Origin: an uncultured Eubacteriales bacterium
Lineage (GTDB): Bacteria > Bacillota > Clostridia > Oscillospirales > Oscillospiraceae
DNA: 6,238 nucleotides
Assembly (NCBI GenBank): GCA_900556935.1
Contig: USQL01000116.1
Span: 1 to 6,238 of the forward strand
Reading direction: 5' to 3'
Below the pieces are notes generated by a model. It saw only the letters and a program-made list of their open reading frames with translations, was not told the origin of the DNA and did not search any database. Below are positions 5,629-6,238 of this stretch, piece after piece. The position numbers and the translations under genes are program-made. Every line of letters starts with the position of its first letter. The stretch's first letter is position 1.

Positions 5629-6238
5629 AATTCTGGCCCCGCTTGGAGCCGGTGACATCCCGGATGTTCAGAAGCTTTCCCCGGATGGCGTTGAGCTCGG
5701 CGGTGTTCTTGACCTCGAAGCGGATGGTGATGGTACTGCGGCCGTTTGCCAAATCCTTGCCGGAGAGCTCCTTCACCCGCACCCGGGCGGTGGTCAGGGC
5801 CTGGGCCACGTCCAGCACCAGGCCGTCCCGGGTGATGCAGTCCAGCTCCAGGGTGGTCTCGAAGGGCTGCTCCTCCTGGTTTGCCCAGCGGACCCGGACC
5901 CAGCGGCCCGCCTGCTTGGGGTCCTCCCGGTTCTGGGCGTTGGGGCAGTCCGCCCGGTGGACGGAGACACCGAAGCCCTTGGTGATAAAGCCCACAATGG
6001 CATCCCCGGGTACGGGGGTACAGCACTTGGCGAACTTAATCATGCAGGAGTCGATGTCCTCTACGATGACACCGTTGACGGCGTGGCGGTTCTGCTTGGC
6101 GTTTTCGCTGTCCGGGGTGATGCGCAGGGGGGACTGGGGCAGCTTTTCCACGGTCTGGGCGGCTTTCAGGGACTTGTTGATGTCGTCCCGGATGCGGCCC
6201 ACGGCCTTTACGGCGGTCAGGCCACCGTAGCCGATGGC
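5627..6238 (-). CDS. relA: RelA/SpoT-family (p)ppGpp synthetase/hydrolase, C-terminal part (5' end outside window)
   Basis: This is the last 203 residues of a bifunctional (p)ppGpp synthetase/hydrolase, the cytoplasmic, ribosome-associated enzyme that makes and degrades the stringent-response alarmone. The frame is open to the right edge, where it reads AIGYGGLTAVKAVGRIR, typical of the linker after the TGS domain. A helical stretch follows. Next comes the RIS/zinc-finger-like domain (about residues 55-100 of the visible part) with the paired cysteines of KFAKCC at 72-73, then GVSVHRADCPN with His94 and Cys98. The C-terminal ACT domain covers about residues 128-200. The hydrolase, synthetase and TGS domains lie outside the window, so catalytic competence cannot be judged. 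A GTG at 6202 could pose as a start but sits inside the conserved region. The TAA stop overlaps the ribosome binding site of dtd 14 nt before that gene. Family assignment is firm; choosing relA over a generic rel/spoT name follows Bacillota usage. Confidence 0.95.
   Translation of the reverse strand, partial: AIGYGGLTAVKAVGRIRDDINKSLKAAQTVEKLPQSPLRITPDSENAKQNRHAVNGVIVEDIDSCMIKFAKCCTPVPGDAIVGFITKGFGVSVHRADCPNAQNREDPKQAGRWVRVRWANQEEQPFETTLELDCITRDGLVLDVAQALTTARVRVKELSGKDLANGRSTITIRFEVKNTAELNAIRGKLLNIRDVTGSKRGQN

Noticed and set aside
5613..6026. N-terminal extension of Dtd into relA
   Set aside because: It is an out-of-frame reading of the RIS and ACT regions of relA. The real start at 5612 has a perfect Shine-Dalgarno and gives the normal 155-residue protein.

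Overview
The window is one gene-dense stretch of six genes, all on the minus strand and read from the right edge to the left. The base composition is GC-rich. Shine-Dalgarno sites are strong (AAGGAGG or AAAGGA), and the gene set (relA, dtd, a glyoxalase II-like hydrolase, hemZ, a SpoVB/MurJ-family flippase) is typical of Bacillota. Together with the GC-rich codon use, this suggests a high-GC anaerobic clostridial organism of the Oscillospiraceae/Eubacteriales type. The genus cannot be read from the sequence.

Layout in transcription order: (1) the 3' part of a bifunctional (p)ppGpp synthetase/hydrolase gene, relA, open through the right edge; (2) dtd, D-aminoacyl-tRNA deacylase; (3) a metallo-beta-lactamase-fold hydrolase of the glyoxalase II/YqgX type; (4) hemZ, a radical SAM protein of the coproporphyrinogen dehydrogenase family; (5) an amidohydrolase of the MTA/SAH deaminase (chlorohydrolase) family; (6) a polytopic lipid-linked oligosaccharide flippase of the SpoVB/MurJ family. 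Gaps are 14, 3, 11 and 18 nt, and the last pair overlaps by 8 nt. This looks like a single polycistronic, partly translationally coupled unit whose promoter lies outside the window. The first four genes form a familiar Bacillota neighbourhood; hisS and aspS, which I recall often following hemZ, are replaced here by the amidohydrolase and the flippase.

Positions 1-176, downstream of the last gene, carry no convincing gene. They hold a perfect 7-bp GC hairpin and a second patch of small palindromes, resembling the dispersed intergenic repeats of GC-rich gut Clostridia.

The genes are mostly housekeeping: stringent response, tRNA quality control, small-thioester hydrolysis, tetrapyrrole-type radical chemistry and envelope precursor transport. 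I see no clear new biological system. The best lead is the amidohydrolase. It keeps the metal ligands and catalytic Glu of the MTA/SAH deaminase family, but it lacks two active-site His and the HNPxSN motif, so its substrate may differ.
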